Of a stretch of DNA of 64,000 nt, positions 35,703 to 46,033 are shown piece after piece. The position numbers and the translations under genes were made by a program. The notes below the pieces were generated by a model, which made no database searches, was not told where the DNA came from, and saw nothing but the letters and a program-made list of their open reading frames with translations. The stretch is from Myxococcaceae bacterium (GTDB lineage: Bacteria; Myxococcota; Myxococcia; Myxococcales; Myxococcaceae). The stretch is taken from the NCBI GenBank assembly GCA_016793095.1, contig JAEUJQ010000092.1:62001-126000 (forward strand), read 5' to 3'. Numbering within the stretch: position 1 is the stretch's first letter; each line of letters starts with the position of its first letter.

Positions 35703-37649
35703 ATGACGCGTTCGTTCACCCTGCTGTTCGCCTTCGCCGGGCTGTGGGCCTGCTCCGGCGGCGATGCCGACAAGCCGGCAGCCCGGCCGGCGGGAGCGGT
35801 TGACGCGGGCGCTCCCCTCACCGCGAAGCCCGCCGCCACGCTCGACGCGATGACCGGCTCGGTGACGGTGACGCGCAAGGGCGCCACCGGTCCGGCCGTG
35901 AAGGGGCCGCTCTTCGACGGCGACGTGGTGGAGACGGGCGACGCGAGCAGCGCGGTGCTGAAGTTCAGCGACGGGCGCTCGCTCGAGCTCGGCGCGAACG
36001 GACGCATCGAGCTTGGCGCCGAGGGCGACGGTCTGGTGCTCGAGATCGGCCAGGGCACGGTCGTCTCCCGCGTCGTCGAGGGCGGGGGCCCCGGCGTGCA
36101 GCTCACGCTCGACACCCCGTACGGGCTGGTGCGTGTCGGCGCGGGTGGAGTCTCGCTGAGCGTGCGCGGCGACGAGGCCTCGGTGGACGTGCTGGCCGGC
36201 GACGTGACGCTGGTGAGCCGGGAGGGCAGCTCGCTGACCCTCGAAGCCGGGGCTGGCGGCACGCTCTCGAAGCAGGGCGCCACGCGCCGGGTGACGCTCG
36301 AGCCGCTCACGGTGGTGCTCTCGGGCAAGGGCGGGCGGGCCGAGGTGAAGAAGAAGGGCGAGAAGACCTTCACCGTCGTGAATGCGAAGAAGCCCCCGGT
36401 CCCGCTCGCTGCGGGCGACACGGTGCGCGTGTCGGGCGGCGCGGTGACGCTGAGCCCCGCGCAGAGCGACGCGAGGGTGACCCTGGGCGCGGGCACCGAG
36501 GTGGGCGTGGGCGAGAGCGTGCGCAACAGCGGCGCCGAGGAGCTCGCCCTCGAGGTCAAGAAGGGCTCGCTGCAGCTCGGGTTGCCGTTCGGGAAGAAGC
36601 GCACCGTGCGGCCCGGTGACGGCGTGGCGCTGGTGGCCGAACAGGGCGGCGTCCTCTCGGTCGCGCGGGTGAAGAACGGGCTGGAGCTCTCCTCCACCGT
36701 CGGCGACGTGGTGGTGATGACCGAGACGGGCGAACCGGTCACGGTGAAGGGCGGGCGATCGGCGGTGATCACGAAGGCCGGCGTCGAGCAGAAGGGCCCC
36801 GAGCGGGAGGCGCTCGTGCTGCCGACGCGGCAGGGGCTCAGGCTGCTGCACCCGGGCGCCGAGCGGGTCGCGTTGACCTGGCCGGGAGCCGAGGACGCGG
36901 CCTGGCGCGTTCAGCTCGGCACCGACGCCGCGCTCAGCAAGCCGCTCATCGACGGCGTCGTCCACCAGCCCTTCTTCAACACCCTCGCGCCGGCGCGCGG
37001 CGCGCTCTTCTGGAGGGTGAGCCAGGGAGACACCGAGGTCGCGAAGGGCTCGGTCGTGTGCGGGCCCGAGAAGCAGAGCGATGAGCTCGGCGGCATCATG
37101 AACGAGGTCCCCGCGGGCCCCGAGAAGACCGTCATCTACTTCCAGGACAAGCCGCCAGCGCTCACGTTCACCTGGAAGAAGCCGGACAAGCCCGTGTCCG
37201 AGTACCTGCTGAAGGTGTACCGGGCCGGCAACCTCGCCGCGCCGATCGCCGAGCGCCGCACGCCGGCCACCCAGGCGGAGCTGCCGCTCGGCTCGATCTC
37301 CGAGGGCCAGTACCAGTGGGACGTCACCTGGCTCGACGCGGCGGGCACCCCGATCGGCACCGCTGGCAAGATGAACCAGCTCGAGCTGCAGTACGACAAC
37401 GCCGTGCGCGCGCTGTTGATCAAGGCCCCGAGGAACGGCGACCCGCCGGCCGCGAAGGTGGCGGTCTCGGGCATCGCGCCGATGGGGGTGAAGGTGAGCG
37501 CGAACGGCCAGCTGCTGACGCTCGACGCGAAGGCGCGCTTCTCGGGCCAGGTGACTCCGCTCTCGAGGGGTCGGGTGGCCTTCCGCTCCGTCTTCGAGGG
37601 CTCCGAGACGTACGTCGTGCGGTGGCTCGGCAAGGGTGGGAGCCGATGA
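35703..37649 (+). CDS. FecR-domain lipoprotein
   Basis: 648 residues. Lipoprotein signal MTRSFTLLFAFAGLWAC with Cys17. Two FecR-like beta-roll modules are visible: about 50-175 (GSVTVTRKGA, FDGDVVETGDASSAVLKFSD, GRSLELGANGRIEL) and a second around 185-350 (GDTVRVSGGAVTLSP, VGDVVVMTETGEPV). The C-terminal third has Ig/fibronectin-like strands (ALTFTWKKPDKPVSEYLLKV, YQWDVTWLDAAG, VAVSGIAPMGVKVSANG). FecR domains usually transmit periplasmic signals. It lies 16 bp after the upstream gene and its stop overlaps the kinase start (ATGA). Confidence 0.83.
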   Translation: MTRSFTLLFAFAGLWACSGGDADKPAARPAGAVDAGAPLTAKPAATLDAMTGSVTVTRKGATGPAVKGPLFDGDVVETGDASSAVLKFSDGRSLELGANGRIELGAEGDGLVLEIGQGTVVSRVVEGGGPGVQLTLDTPYGLVRVGAGGVSLSVRGDEASVDVLAGDVTLVSREGSSLTLEAGAGGTLSKQGATRRVTLEPLTVVLSGKGGRAEVKKKGEKTFTVVNAKKPPVPLAAGDTVRVSGGAVTLSPAQSDARVTLGAGTEVGVGESVRNSGAEELALEVKKGSLQLGLPFGKKRTVRPGDGVALVAEQGGVLSVARVKNGLELSSTVGDVVVMTETGEPVTVKGGRSAVITKAGVEQKGPEREALVLPTRQGLRLLHPGAERVALTWPGAEDAAWRVQLGTDAALSKPLIDGVVHQPFFNTLAPARGALFWRVSQGDTEVAKGSVVCGPEKQSDELGGIMNEVPAGPEKTVIYFQDKPPALTFTWKKPDKPVSEYLLKVYRAGNLAAPIAERRTPATQAELPLGSISEGQYQWDVTWLDAAGTPIGTAGKMNQLELQYDNAVRALLIKAPRNGDPPAAKVAVSGIAPMGVKVSANGQLLTLDAKARFSGQVTPLSRGRVAFRSVFEGSETYVVRWLGKGGSR

Positions 37650-39385
37650 GCTCGCAGAGCCGGCCGCCCCCGGGGCCGGTGCCCATTCAGCGCTACGGGA
37701 AGTACTACCTCGTCAGCAAGCTCGCCGAGGGCGGCATGGCCGAGATCTTCCTCGCCAAGCAGGTCGGCGTGGAGGGCTTCGAGAAGAACGTCGTCGTCAA
37801 GCGCATGCTGGCGCACCTCTCGACGGTCGGTGACTTCGTCTCCATGTTCCTCGACGAAGCCAGGCTCGCCTCGCGGTTGGCGCACCCGAACGTCGTGCAG
37901 GTCCTCGACCTCGGCTTCGAGGAGGGCTGCTACTTCATCGCGATGGAGTACCTGGCCGGCGAGGACTTCTCGACCGTCATCCGTTCGGCCGCGAAGCAGC
38001 GCGCCTGGGTGCCGCTCAACATCGCCCTCAAGGTGCTCGCCGACGCGGCGACCGGTCTGCACTACGCCCACGAGTTCACTGACGCGAAGGGCCAGCCGCT
38101 CAACGTCGTGCACCGTGACGTGTCGCCGTCGAACATCCTCGTCACCTACTCCGGCCAGGTGAAGGTGCTCGACTTCGGCATCGCCAAGGCCGAGTCGCGG
38201 GTCACCAACACCACCGCGGGCGTGGTGAAGGGCAAGTACCAGTACATGGCGCCCGAGCAGGCGCAGTCGCTGCCGATCGATCGCCGCGCCGACGTCTACT
38301 CGCTGGGCGTCTGCATGTACGAGGCGCTCTGCAACGCGCGGCCCTTCGCGAGAGACACCGACCTCGCGATCCTGAACGCGGTGCTGAAGAACGAATACCG
38401 CCCGGCGCGGCAGCTCCGCCCGGATCTGCCGGTCGAGCTCGAGCAGATCCTCGTGAAGGCGCTCGCGCGGGAGCCCGCCGATCGGTTCCAGTCGGCGGGC
38501 GAGTTCGCCGCGGCCCTCGAGAACTACCTCCGCGCGTCCACGTCGGTGACGAGCGGCACGGCCATCTCGCAGTACATGGCGAGCTTCTTCGGCCCCGAGC
38601 GGGTGGCGAGCCGCACGCGCATCGACTCGCTCGAGGACCTGAAGGCCCGGGGCGTGCTGGTGCCAGAGCTCGAGAAGTCTCCCTCCAACCCATCGGGCCC
38701 CTCGCTCGTGGTGCCCGGGCCGACGAGCGTCTCGCAGAACATCACCGTGACGGTGGAGGAGTCGACGCGGTCCATCGGCGCGCCGCGGTCCGTCACGGGC
38801 GAGACGGCCTTGCCGGGTCGGCCGCTCGGGACGATCGCCGCCGTCGTCGGAGCGCTGCTGATCGGCGCCGTGATCACGTTCATCGCGCTGAAGAGCCAGC
38901 AGCCACCGGTCAGCGACGTTCCCGTGTCGAACGTGCCGGTGCCCAACGCGCCCGTGCCCAACGTGCCGGTGCCGCCGCCGGAGCCGGTGGTGCCCGCTGT
39001 CGTGGTGGACGCGGGCGGGGTGGCTGAGCCGCTCGACGCCGGCGCGCCCGAGCCGGTGGACGCCGGGGCGCCCGACAAGGTGAAGCCCGCCGGGGCGAAG
39101 CCGGTGGTGTTGAGCACGCCCATCATCTCGCAGGTGATCCGCAAGAACGCGGGACCGGTGGTGAAGTGCTTCCAGGAGCACAAGAGCGAGCTGCCTGCCG
39201 CGAGCGGCAAGGTCGACGTCACCATCACCATCGAGCGGTCCGGGCGCGTGCGTGACGCGTCGAGCGCGATGTCGGCGACGCCCGTGGGCCAGTGCCTCGA
39301 GGGCCGCCTCAAGCAGATCAGGTTCCCGGCGCATGTGGACGAGTCGGTCACCGTCACCCTGCCCCTCAACTACAAGGTGCAGTAG
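37646..39385 (+). CDS. Membrane Ser/Thr kinase with C-terminal AgmX/PglI (myxo_SS_tail) domain
   Basis: 579 residues; ATG overlaps the previous stop by 4 nt. Kinase about 12-290: KLAEGGMAEIFLA loop, VVVKRML Lys, VVHRDVSPSNILV, VLDFGIAKAE, GKYQYMAPEQ, all intact, so active kinase expected. A Ser/Thr-rich linker, one membrane span (about 393-416), then a Pro/Val/Asn repeat (VPVSNVPVPNAPVPNVPVP) and a DAG-rich stretch. The last 90 residues (VIRKNAGPVVKCFQEHKSEL, GKVDVTITIERSGRVRDAS, VGQCLEGRLKQIRFP) match the TonB-C-like AgmX/PglI tail with its Cys pair. The tail should be periplasmic, possibly contacting the two co-encoded envelope proteins. Confidence 0.88.
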   Translation: MSSQSRPPPGPVPIQRYGKYYLVSKLAEGGMAEIFLAKQVGVEGFEKNVVVKRMLAHLSTVGDFVSMFLDEARLASRLAHPNVVQVLDLGFEEGCYFIAMEYLAGEDFSTVIRSAAKQRAWVPLNIALKVLADAATGLHYAHEFTDAKGQPLNVVHRDVSPSNILVTYSGQVKVLDFGIAKAESRVTNTTAGVVKGKYQYMAPEQAQSLPIDRRADVYSLGVCMYEALCNARPFARDTDLAILNAVLKNEYRPARQLRPDLPVELEQILVKALAREPADRFQSAGEFAAALENYLRASTSVTSGTAISQYMASFFGPERVASRTRIDSLEDLKARGVLVPELEKSPSNPSGPSLVVPGPTSVSQNITVTVEESTRSIGAPRSVTGETALPGRPLGTIAAVVGALLIGAVITFIALKSQQPPVSDVPVSNVPVPNAPVPNVPVPPPEPVVPAVVVDAGGVAEPLDAGAPEPVDAGAPDKVKPAGAKPVVLSTPIISQVIRKNAGPVVKCFQEHKSELPAASGKVDVTITIERSGRVRDASSAMSATPVGQCLEGRLKQIRFPAHVDESVTVTLPLNYKVQ

Positions 39386-39429
39386 CGGCGCCGCCTTCGC
39401 CGTGAGCTTTCAGCCGCGCCGGAGCGCTC

Positions 39430-40500
39430 CTACTCGGACGCTTCGTAGAGCTCGCCGTGAAACCCGATGGCGCCCGGCGACAGCGAGAAGTGCCCCTCGG
39501 GCATCAGGAAGAGCACACGCTTGCCGCCCGGCCCGACCCCCGCCCCGACGATGAAGTACTTCCGATCGAACTTCGCGCCGTCGATGGTGAGCAGGTCGTG
39601 CTCGAGCGCCCAGGTGCCCTCGTCGGTCTGGCCGGCGAAGGTGGTGCTCCCCAGGTTGGTGTTCGCGCTCGAGGTCTCGTACGCGGCCGCGTGGTTGCCG
39701 TCGAAGCGCCAGCGCACGCTGTACGCGACGGCGCTGAACGTGGTGGAGCCGGTGATCACATTCACGTACTGCGCGTGAGAGCCTGAGCCGGAGGTCCACG
39801 AGCCGACCAGCTCTGCCTCGTCCACGAGCGGCCGGCCGACCGGGCTGCCCTCGATCCCCTTCATCAACTCCTCCACCGCCGCCTGGGTGACGTCGAAGGA
39901 GCCCTTCGCCACCATCATCGCGCCCACAGAGTCGTCGAAGTACTCCTGCAGGAGGACGAAGGGCTCGAGCCGATCGTCCGCCTCGACGAGGTAGAGGCTC
40001 ACGAGCGACGGGTGCTGGGCGTTGGGCGCCTTGAGGGTCGCCGAGGTGAAGTGTGCGCGCGCGCCGTTCTGAACGAAGCGGCGCAGCGGCAGCACCTTCG
40101 CCGGCGCGTCGGGCCAGTCCCTGACGATGGCCTCGTTCCAGAGGTCGGTCAGCTTGCGGTGGGGGTCGTCCAGGCCGGGGACGGCGCCAAGGCGGATGAC
40201 GTCCAGGGTGTGCCTCGCCGAGCCGTCCACCTTCTCGAAGCGCCAACGCCCTTCGGAGACCGGCGTGAACGCGGCTGGAATCGAGAGGGCGAACCCGCCG
40301 GCCACGCCCGGTGACCCGGTGGAGGACGGGGACGCGCCGCCGAGGCCCATCGTGTCCGTCGTGCCGGCGATCACTCCGAGGCCGACGAGCGCGACGGCCC
40401 CGGCGCCACACACCGCGCAGAGCCCTCCGACGCCGAGGAGCACCCACAGCAGGGTGCGCCGGGGCGGCACCGCTGGACCACCGGGCGGAGCGGGCGTCAC
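39430..40500 (-). CDS. Single-span membrane protein, function unknown
   Basis: 356 residues from GTG 40500, overlapping the stop of the XRE-cupin gene by 4 nt (GTGA), so translationally coupled to it. N-terminal Pro-rich stretch, one membrane helix (LLWVLLGVGGLCAVCGAGAV, extended to about residue 45), then an extracytoplasmic region with a lipocalin-like final part: GTWALEHDLLTIDGAKFDR and VLFLMPEGHFSLSPGA alternate strands as in proteins with a substrate pocket. No catalytic motif recognised. Convergent with the kinase gene. Confidence 0.66.
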   Translation of the reverse strand: MTPAPPGGPAVPPRRTLLWVLLGVGGLCAVCGAGAVALVGLGVIAGTTDTMGLGGASPSSTGSPGVAGGFALSIPAAFTPVSEGRWRFEKVDGSARHTLDVIRLGAVPGLDDPHRKLTDLWNEAIVRDWPDAPAKVLPLRRFVQNGARAHFTSATLKAPNAQHPSLVSLYLVEADDRLEPFVLLQEYFDDSVGAMMVAKGSFDVTQAAVEELMKGIEGSPVGRPLVDEAELVGSWTSGSGSHAQYVNVITGSTTFSAVAYSVRWRFDGNHAAAYETSSANTNLGSTTFAGQTDEGTWALEHDLLTIDGAKFDRKYFIVGAGVGPGGKRVLFLMPEGHFSLSPGAIGFHGELYEASE

Positions 40501-41114
40501 CCCACCTGCTCCGCGTAGGTCATCACGAGGTACAGCCGCGTCTCGCTGGTGCCGGTGTTGCGGTACGTGTGCGCCTTGTCGGCCTCGAAGAGGATCGCGT
40601 CACCGGCCCCGAGCGAGTACGTGTCGCCGCCCACCACCAGCTCGAGCTGGCCCTTCGACACCACGAGGTTCTCGACGGTGCCCGGCGCGTGCGCCTCGGC
40701 CGACTCCAGGCCCTTCGGCGCGAGCACCAGCTCGTAGAACTCGACCCGCCGCGGCTCGTCGTAGGGGAACAGCGCGCGCGACGAGAAGCTGCCGTCGTGC
40801 GAGAGCAGGCGCTTGGCGTCCTTCTCGCGCAGCACCTTCACCGGCGACTGCTGGGTGGTGCTGATGAGCGCCGAGAACGGCACGTCGACGGCGCGCGCGA
40901 TCTTCCAGAGCACGTTGATGGTGGGCGCCGACTGGCCCAGCTCGACCTGACCGAGCATGGCGCGTGAGACGCCCGACGCCTGGGCGAGCTTCTCGAGCGA
41001 CAGGCCGCGCTCGGTGCGCAGACGGCGGAGGTTCCGGCCCACGACCGGGGCGAGATCGGCGCTCGCTTCCTTCGGGGCGACTTCAGCGGGCTTCTTCGAC
41101 CTCTTCGCAGCCAT
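40497..41114 (-). CDS. XRE-family transcriptional regulator with C-terminal cupin sensor
   Basis: 205 residues from ATG 41112-41114, with AGGAG eight bases upstream. A basic Lys/Ala N-tail leads to an XRE helix-turn-helix (about 25-80: VGRNLRRLRTERGLSLEKLA, GVSRAMLGQVELGQSAPTI) and a cupin_2 barrel (about 120-200: VEFYELVLAPKG, APGTVENLVVSKGQLELVVG, GAGDAILFEADKAHTYRN). Such regulators bind a small effector in the cupin. It is just downstream of aceB-aceA on the same strand but beyond a strong terminator, so it may have its own promoter. Control of the glyoxylate genes is inferred from position only. Confidence 0.88.
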   Translation of the reverse strand: MAAKRSKKPAEVAPKEASADLAPVVGRNLRRLRTERGLSLEKLAQASGVSRAMLGQVELGQSAPTINVLWKIARAVDVPFSALISTTQQSPVKVLREKDAKRLLSHDGSFSSRALFPYDEPRRVEFYELVLAPKGLESAEAHAPGTVENLVVSKGQLELVVGGDTYSLGAGDAILFEADKAHTYRNTGTSETRLYLVMTYAEQVG

Positions 41115-41183
41115 GCAGCAGCTCCTCGCGCGGCGTCCGTTGCAGCGGAGGGATGACGCGATCGCCGCGAGGATGCAACCACC

Positions 41184-41224
41184 AAAAAGAACGCGCCGTG
41201 GCCCACGAAGGAGCCACGACGCGT
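41184..41224 (-). terminator. Rho-independent terminator after aceA
   Basis: Minus strand: stem of 12 bp (arms at 41213-41224 and 41191-41202, ACGCGTCGTGGC / GCCACGGCGCGT, one G-U pair), 10-nt loop, followed by TCTTTTTGG (complement of 41184-41190). It is the only textbook intrinsic terminator I found in the window. Confidence 0.88.
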
Positions 41225-41264
41225 GCGCGCGCACGAGGGGGGAGGGATCAGGCGCGCGGCAAGC

Positions 41265-42542
<1,278 letters not shown>

Positions 42543-42589
42543 GGTGGGCTCCGTGGGTGAGGGTGGCGGTGTGAGAGACGAGAGCGGCG

Positions 42590-44101
<1,512 letters not shown>

Positions 44102-44212
44102 GCATCCTCCGGTGAATCAGTGAATGAGCGCTGCGAGAACCACGCGGGCCGACAACTCGATGAAAGTAGCCAGCAATCAGCACCATGACAAGGCGCGTCA
44201 CGAGAAAATCTG

Positions 44213-44230
44213 TGGTTTTATTGTAAACCA
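44213..44230 (-). promoter_or_regulatory. Inverted repeat upstream of aceB, candidate operator
   Basis: TGGTTT-TATTGT-AAACCA: perfect 6-bp arms with a 6-bp centre, inside the most AT-rich stretch of the window, about 112 bp before the aceB ATG. Position and symmetry fit a dimeric regulator site. The XRE-cupin regulator at 40497 is a candidate binder, untested. Confidence 0.4.
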
Positions 44231-44797
44231 GTGAAGTCAACGACGCGATGCAAGGTAAATCAGAGCGTTGACAGATTCACAGAGGCCCTGCCAGATTGTT
44301 GACGCGTCTGTTAACAGCTGGGGACGTCCAGTAGCTGGGCTGATCAGCGGCAGAACCTGCTCGTCGTCAGCCATCAGAAGCAAGAAAGCGTCGTCGCCGG
44401 AAGCCATGACGCCGCGAGGAGAAGCTTCTCGACATCGCCGAGCCCGGAGACCGGTGAGCGTGTGGGCGCTCAGCGGCGCGGGGGGCGCTGTCGGGCGCTC
44501 CGCGACTGCGAGTCCTGCAATCTGTTGGTGGGAGCAACGACGCGCAGGGCTCGCGCGGGAACCTCGTCGTGGCGGTTCGCGCGGCAGCAGCCGTCCTGGA
44601 AACCGCGAATGACGGTTGTCCTGCGAGTGGCCGAACAACCTGCTCGGCGCAGTGGTTCGACGATCCCGCAGCGACGGACTCGAGCTGTGAAGTGGGCGGC
44701 GACGGCTGCGCACGTTCCCAGCTTCGGCTGGCCCGCTCGATGAAGGGCCGCTCGCGCGGTCGACGTCGGTGCTGCGCTCGAACAGCAGCAGTGACGT
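44231..44797. other. Long gap without a convincing gene
   Basis: About 570 bp of lower GC. A minus-strand ORF 44237-44407 begins MASGDDAFLLLMADDEQVLP and ends LIYLASRR but has no ribosome site and extends upstream into arbitrary Arg/Pro sequence. A plus-strand stretch near 44600 reads ETANDGCPASGRTTCSAQWF without a start codon. A TTGACA (44268-44273) lacks a matching -10, and CTGTTAACAG (44308-44317) is a perfect 10-bp palindrome. It may be a decayed gene plus regulatory DNA. Confidence 0.35.
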
Positions 44798-45181
44798 TCA
44801 GCCGGCGCTGCCGACCTCGCCCTTCCACGCCACCACGTTCACGGTCCACGACGCTTCAACCTCGCGCCCGTCGACCAGGAAGATCTTGAGGGTGATGGTG
44901 TGCCGACCAGCGCGCGGCAGCTGCCAGCGGGCCGAGTTGCCATTGCCCATGAGCGTGCCGCCGGTCACCGACCACTCGGGGGCGCGGACCGTCTCGGCGT
45001 CGTAGAGGGCCTCGAAGCTCTCGGTCGCGAACTCGACGAAGTCCCCGTTGCGCTCGCGCAGCAGGCCATGCACCGCAGCGACGTCGGTCACCGACGACGG
45101 CTGCATCAGGGCGTCACTGCCGCCACAGGCGACGGTGAAGAGCGAGGTGAGGAGGGCGACGAGGAGGATTCGGGCGTTCAT
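44798..45181 (-). CDS. Small lipoprotein with Ig-like domain
   Basis: 127 residues. Signal MNARILLVALLTSLFTVACG with Cys19 as probable lipidation site (lipobox TVAC, slightly atypical). The mature part is a single beta-sandwich-like domain: PEWSVTGGTLMGNGNSARWQ, then GRHTITLKIFLVDGREVEAS, resembling PKD/Ig-like domains where a W-x-L-P...G-x-H-T-I-T-L pattern is typical. Start ATG 45179-45181. No enzymatic motif; envelope location inferred. The downstream region is the non-coding gap. Confidence 0.68.
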   Translation of the reverse strand: MNARILLVALLTSLFTVACGGSDALMQPSSVTDVAAVHGLLRERNGDFVEFATESFEALYDAETVRAPEWSVTGGTLMGNGNSARWQLPRAGRHTITLKIFLVDGREVEASWTVNVVAWKGEVGSAG

Positions 45182-45238
45182 GGCTGCGGGAAGGACCCAG
45201 CACCCCCGCGCCATGTGCAGGAAATCGTGTCCACCTCG

Positions 45239-45667
45239 TCAGCCAGCAGAACCCCATGGATTCACGATGCGAATGCCCAGTCCCGTAAAGTCGCTTTCGT
45301 TTCGGGTGACCAGCGCCAGGTGGTGCACCGACGCGACGGAGGCGAGGAGCGCATCGACGACAGGCAGCGGCCGGCCTTCGGCCTCGCGAGAGCCGTTCAG
45401 CTCGCCCCAGCGCCTCCACACCGCCAGATCGACGGACAGGATGCGCTCGCGAAAACGATCGACGATCTCCGCGTCGATGAAGGCGCGGAGCTTCGCGCGA
45501 CGCGCGCCAACAGGGAGCTTGTGGAGGCCCTTCTCGAGCTCGCCGAGGACGATCTCGGACAGGAACATGGAAGCCTCGTCCTCTGACGCGAGCCACTCCA
45601 CCACGCGTGGGTTCGCGCGCTTCTTCATGAACTCGGAGACGACACAGGTGTCGAGCAGGAAGGTCAC
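45239..45667 (-). CDS. VapC-like PIN-domain ribonuclease toxin
   Basis: 142 residues. The PIN acidic residues are in place: Asp in FLLDTCVVSEF (with the following Glu), Glu in SEIVLGELEKG, Asp in LPVVDALLASVA, and Asp in LVTRNESDFTG. This is the FitB/VapC subgroup of type II toxins, RNases that cut specific RNAs. The GTG start overlaps the antitoxin stop by 4 nt (GTGA). All catalytic positions are present, so it should be functional, unlike the hipBA locus at 29.1-30.0 kb. Confidence 0.92.
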   Translation of the reverse strand: MTFLLDTCVVSEFMKKRANPRVVEWLASEDEASMFLSEIVLGELEKGLHKLPVGARRAKLRAFIDAEIVDRFRERILSVDLAVWRRWGELNGSREAEGRPLPVVDALLASVASVHHLALVTRNESDFTGLGIRIVNPWGSAG

Positions 45668-45915
45668 AGGTCGACGGTCCGCCCGGTGTCACGGGAGCGC
45701 GTGAGCTCCAGCTCGAGGCCGGCGACCGGGCTCTTCTTGAGGAGCTCGGCGAGCGGCTTTCGCTTCTTGCGCTGCGTGAGCGCGTCGAAGTCGGCGGCGG
45801 ACATCACCACGAGGGCAGGCTTCCCCCGCACGGTGACCCGTTGGGGTCCGTCACGTTCGGCCCTCCTCGCGAGCTCGCTGAAGCGTGCCTTCGCGTCCTG
45901 CAGTGCCCAGGTCAT
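45664..45915 (-). CDS. Phd/YefM-type antitoxin for the PIN toxin
   Basis: 83 residues from ATG 45913-45915 with GGAGA four bases before. N-terminal Phd fold: MTWALQDAKARFSELARRAE, VTVRGKPALVVMSAADFDAL, followed by a charged toxin-neutralising tail (KPLAELLKKSPVAGLELELT). Precedes and overlaps vapC, the usual antitoxin-first order. A dyad 24 bp upstream is a likely autoregulatory operator. Confidence 0.9.
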   Translation of the reverse strand: MTWALQDAKARFSELARRAERDGPQRVTVRGKPALVVMSAADFDALTQRKKRKPLAELLKKSPVAGLELELTRSRDTGRTVDL

Positions 45916-45938
45916 CTGGTCTCCTTCCCAGCGGCTGT

Positions 45939-45957
45939 ACTGGTCAGACAGACTAGT
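45939..45957 (-). promoter_or_regulatory. Dyad upstream of the antitoxin gene, candidate autoregulatory operator
   Basis: ACTGGTC-AGACA-GACTAGT: 7-bp arms with one mismatch and a 5-bp centre. Type II antitoxins of the Phd family commonly bind such palindromes over their own promoter. Confidence 0.45.
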
Positions 45958-46033
45958 TGAAGCCACCGCCCGCCAGAAGCCCGTGCCGAACGTGCTCGCG
46001 CCGCCCTGCCCCGGCAGGTAGACCCACCCGCCG

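Noticed and set aside
44268-44296. Perfect TTGACA as a plus-strand promoter
   Set aside because: The hexamer 17 bp downstream is CCAGAT, which is not a -10, and no gene follows.
44569-44889. Plus-strand 106-codon frame containing Cys-rich text
   Set aside because: The Cys-containing part is short, its protein-like stretch has no start codon upstream, and the end turns into Arg/Pro shadow; kept only as part of the gap description.
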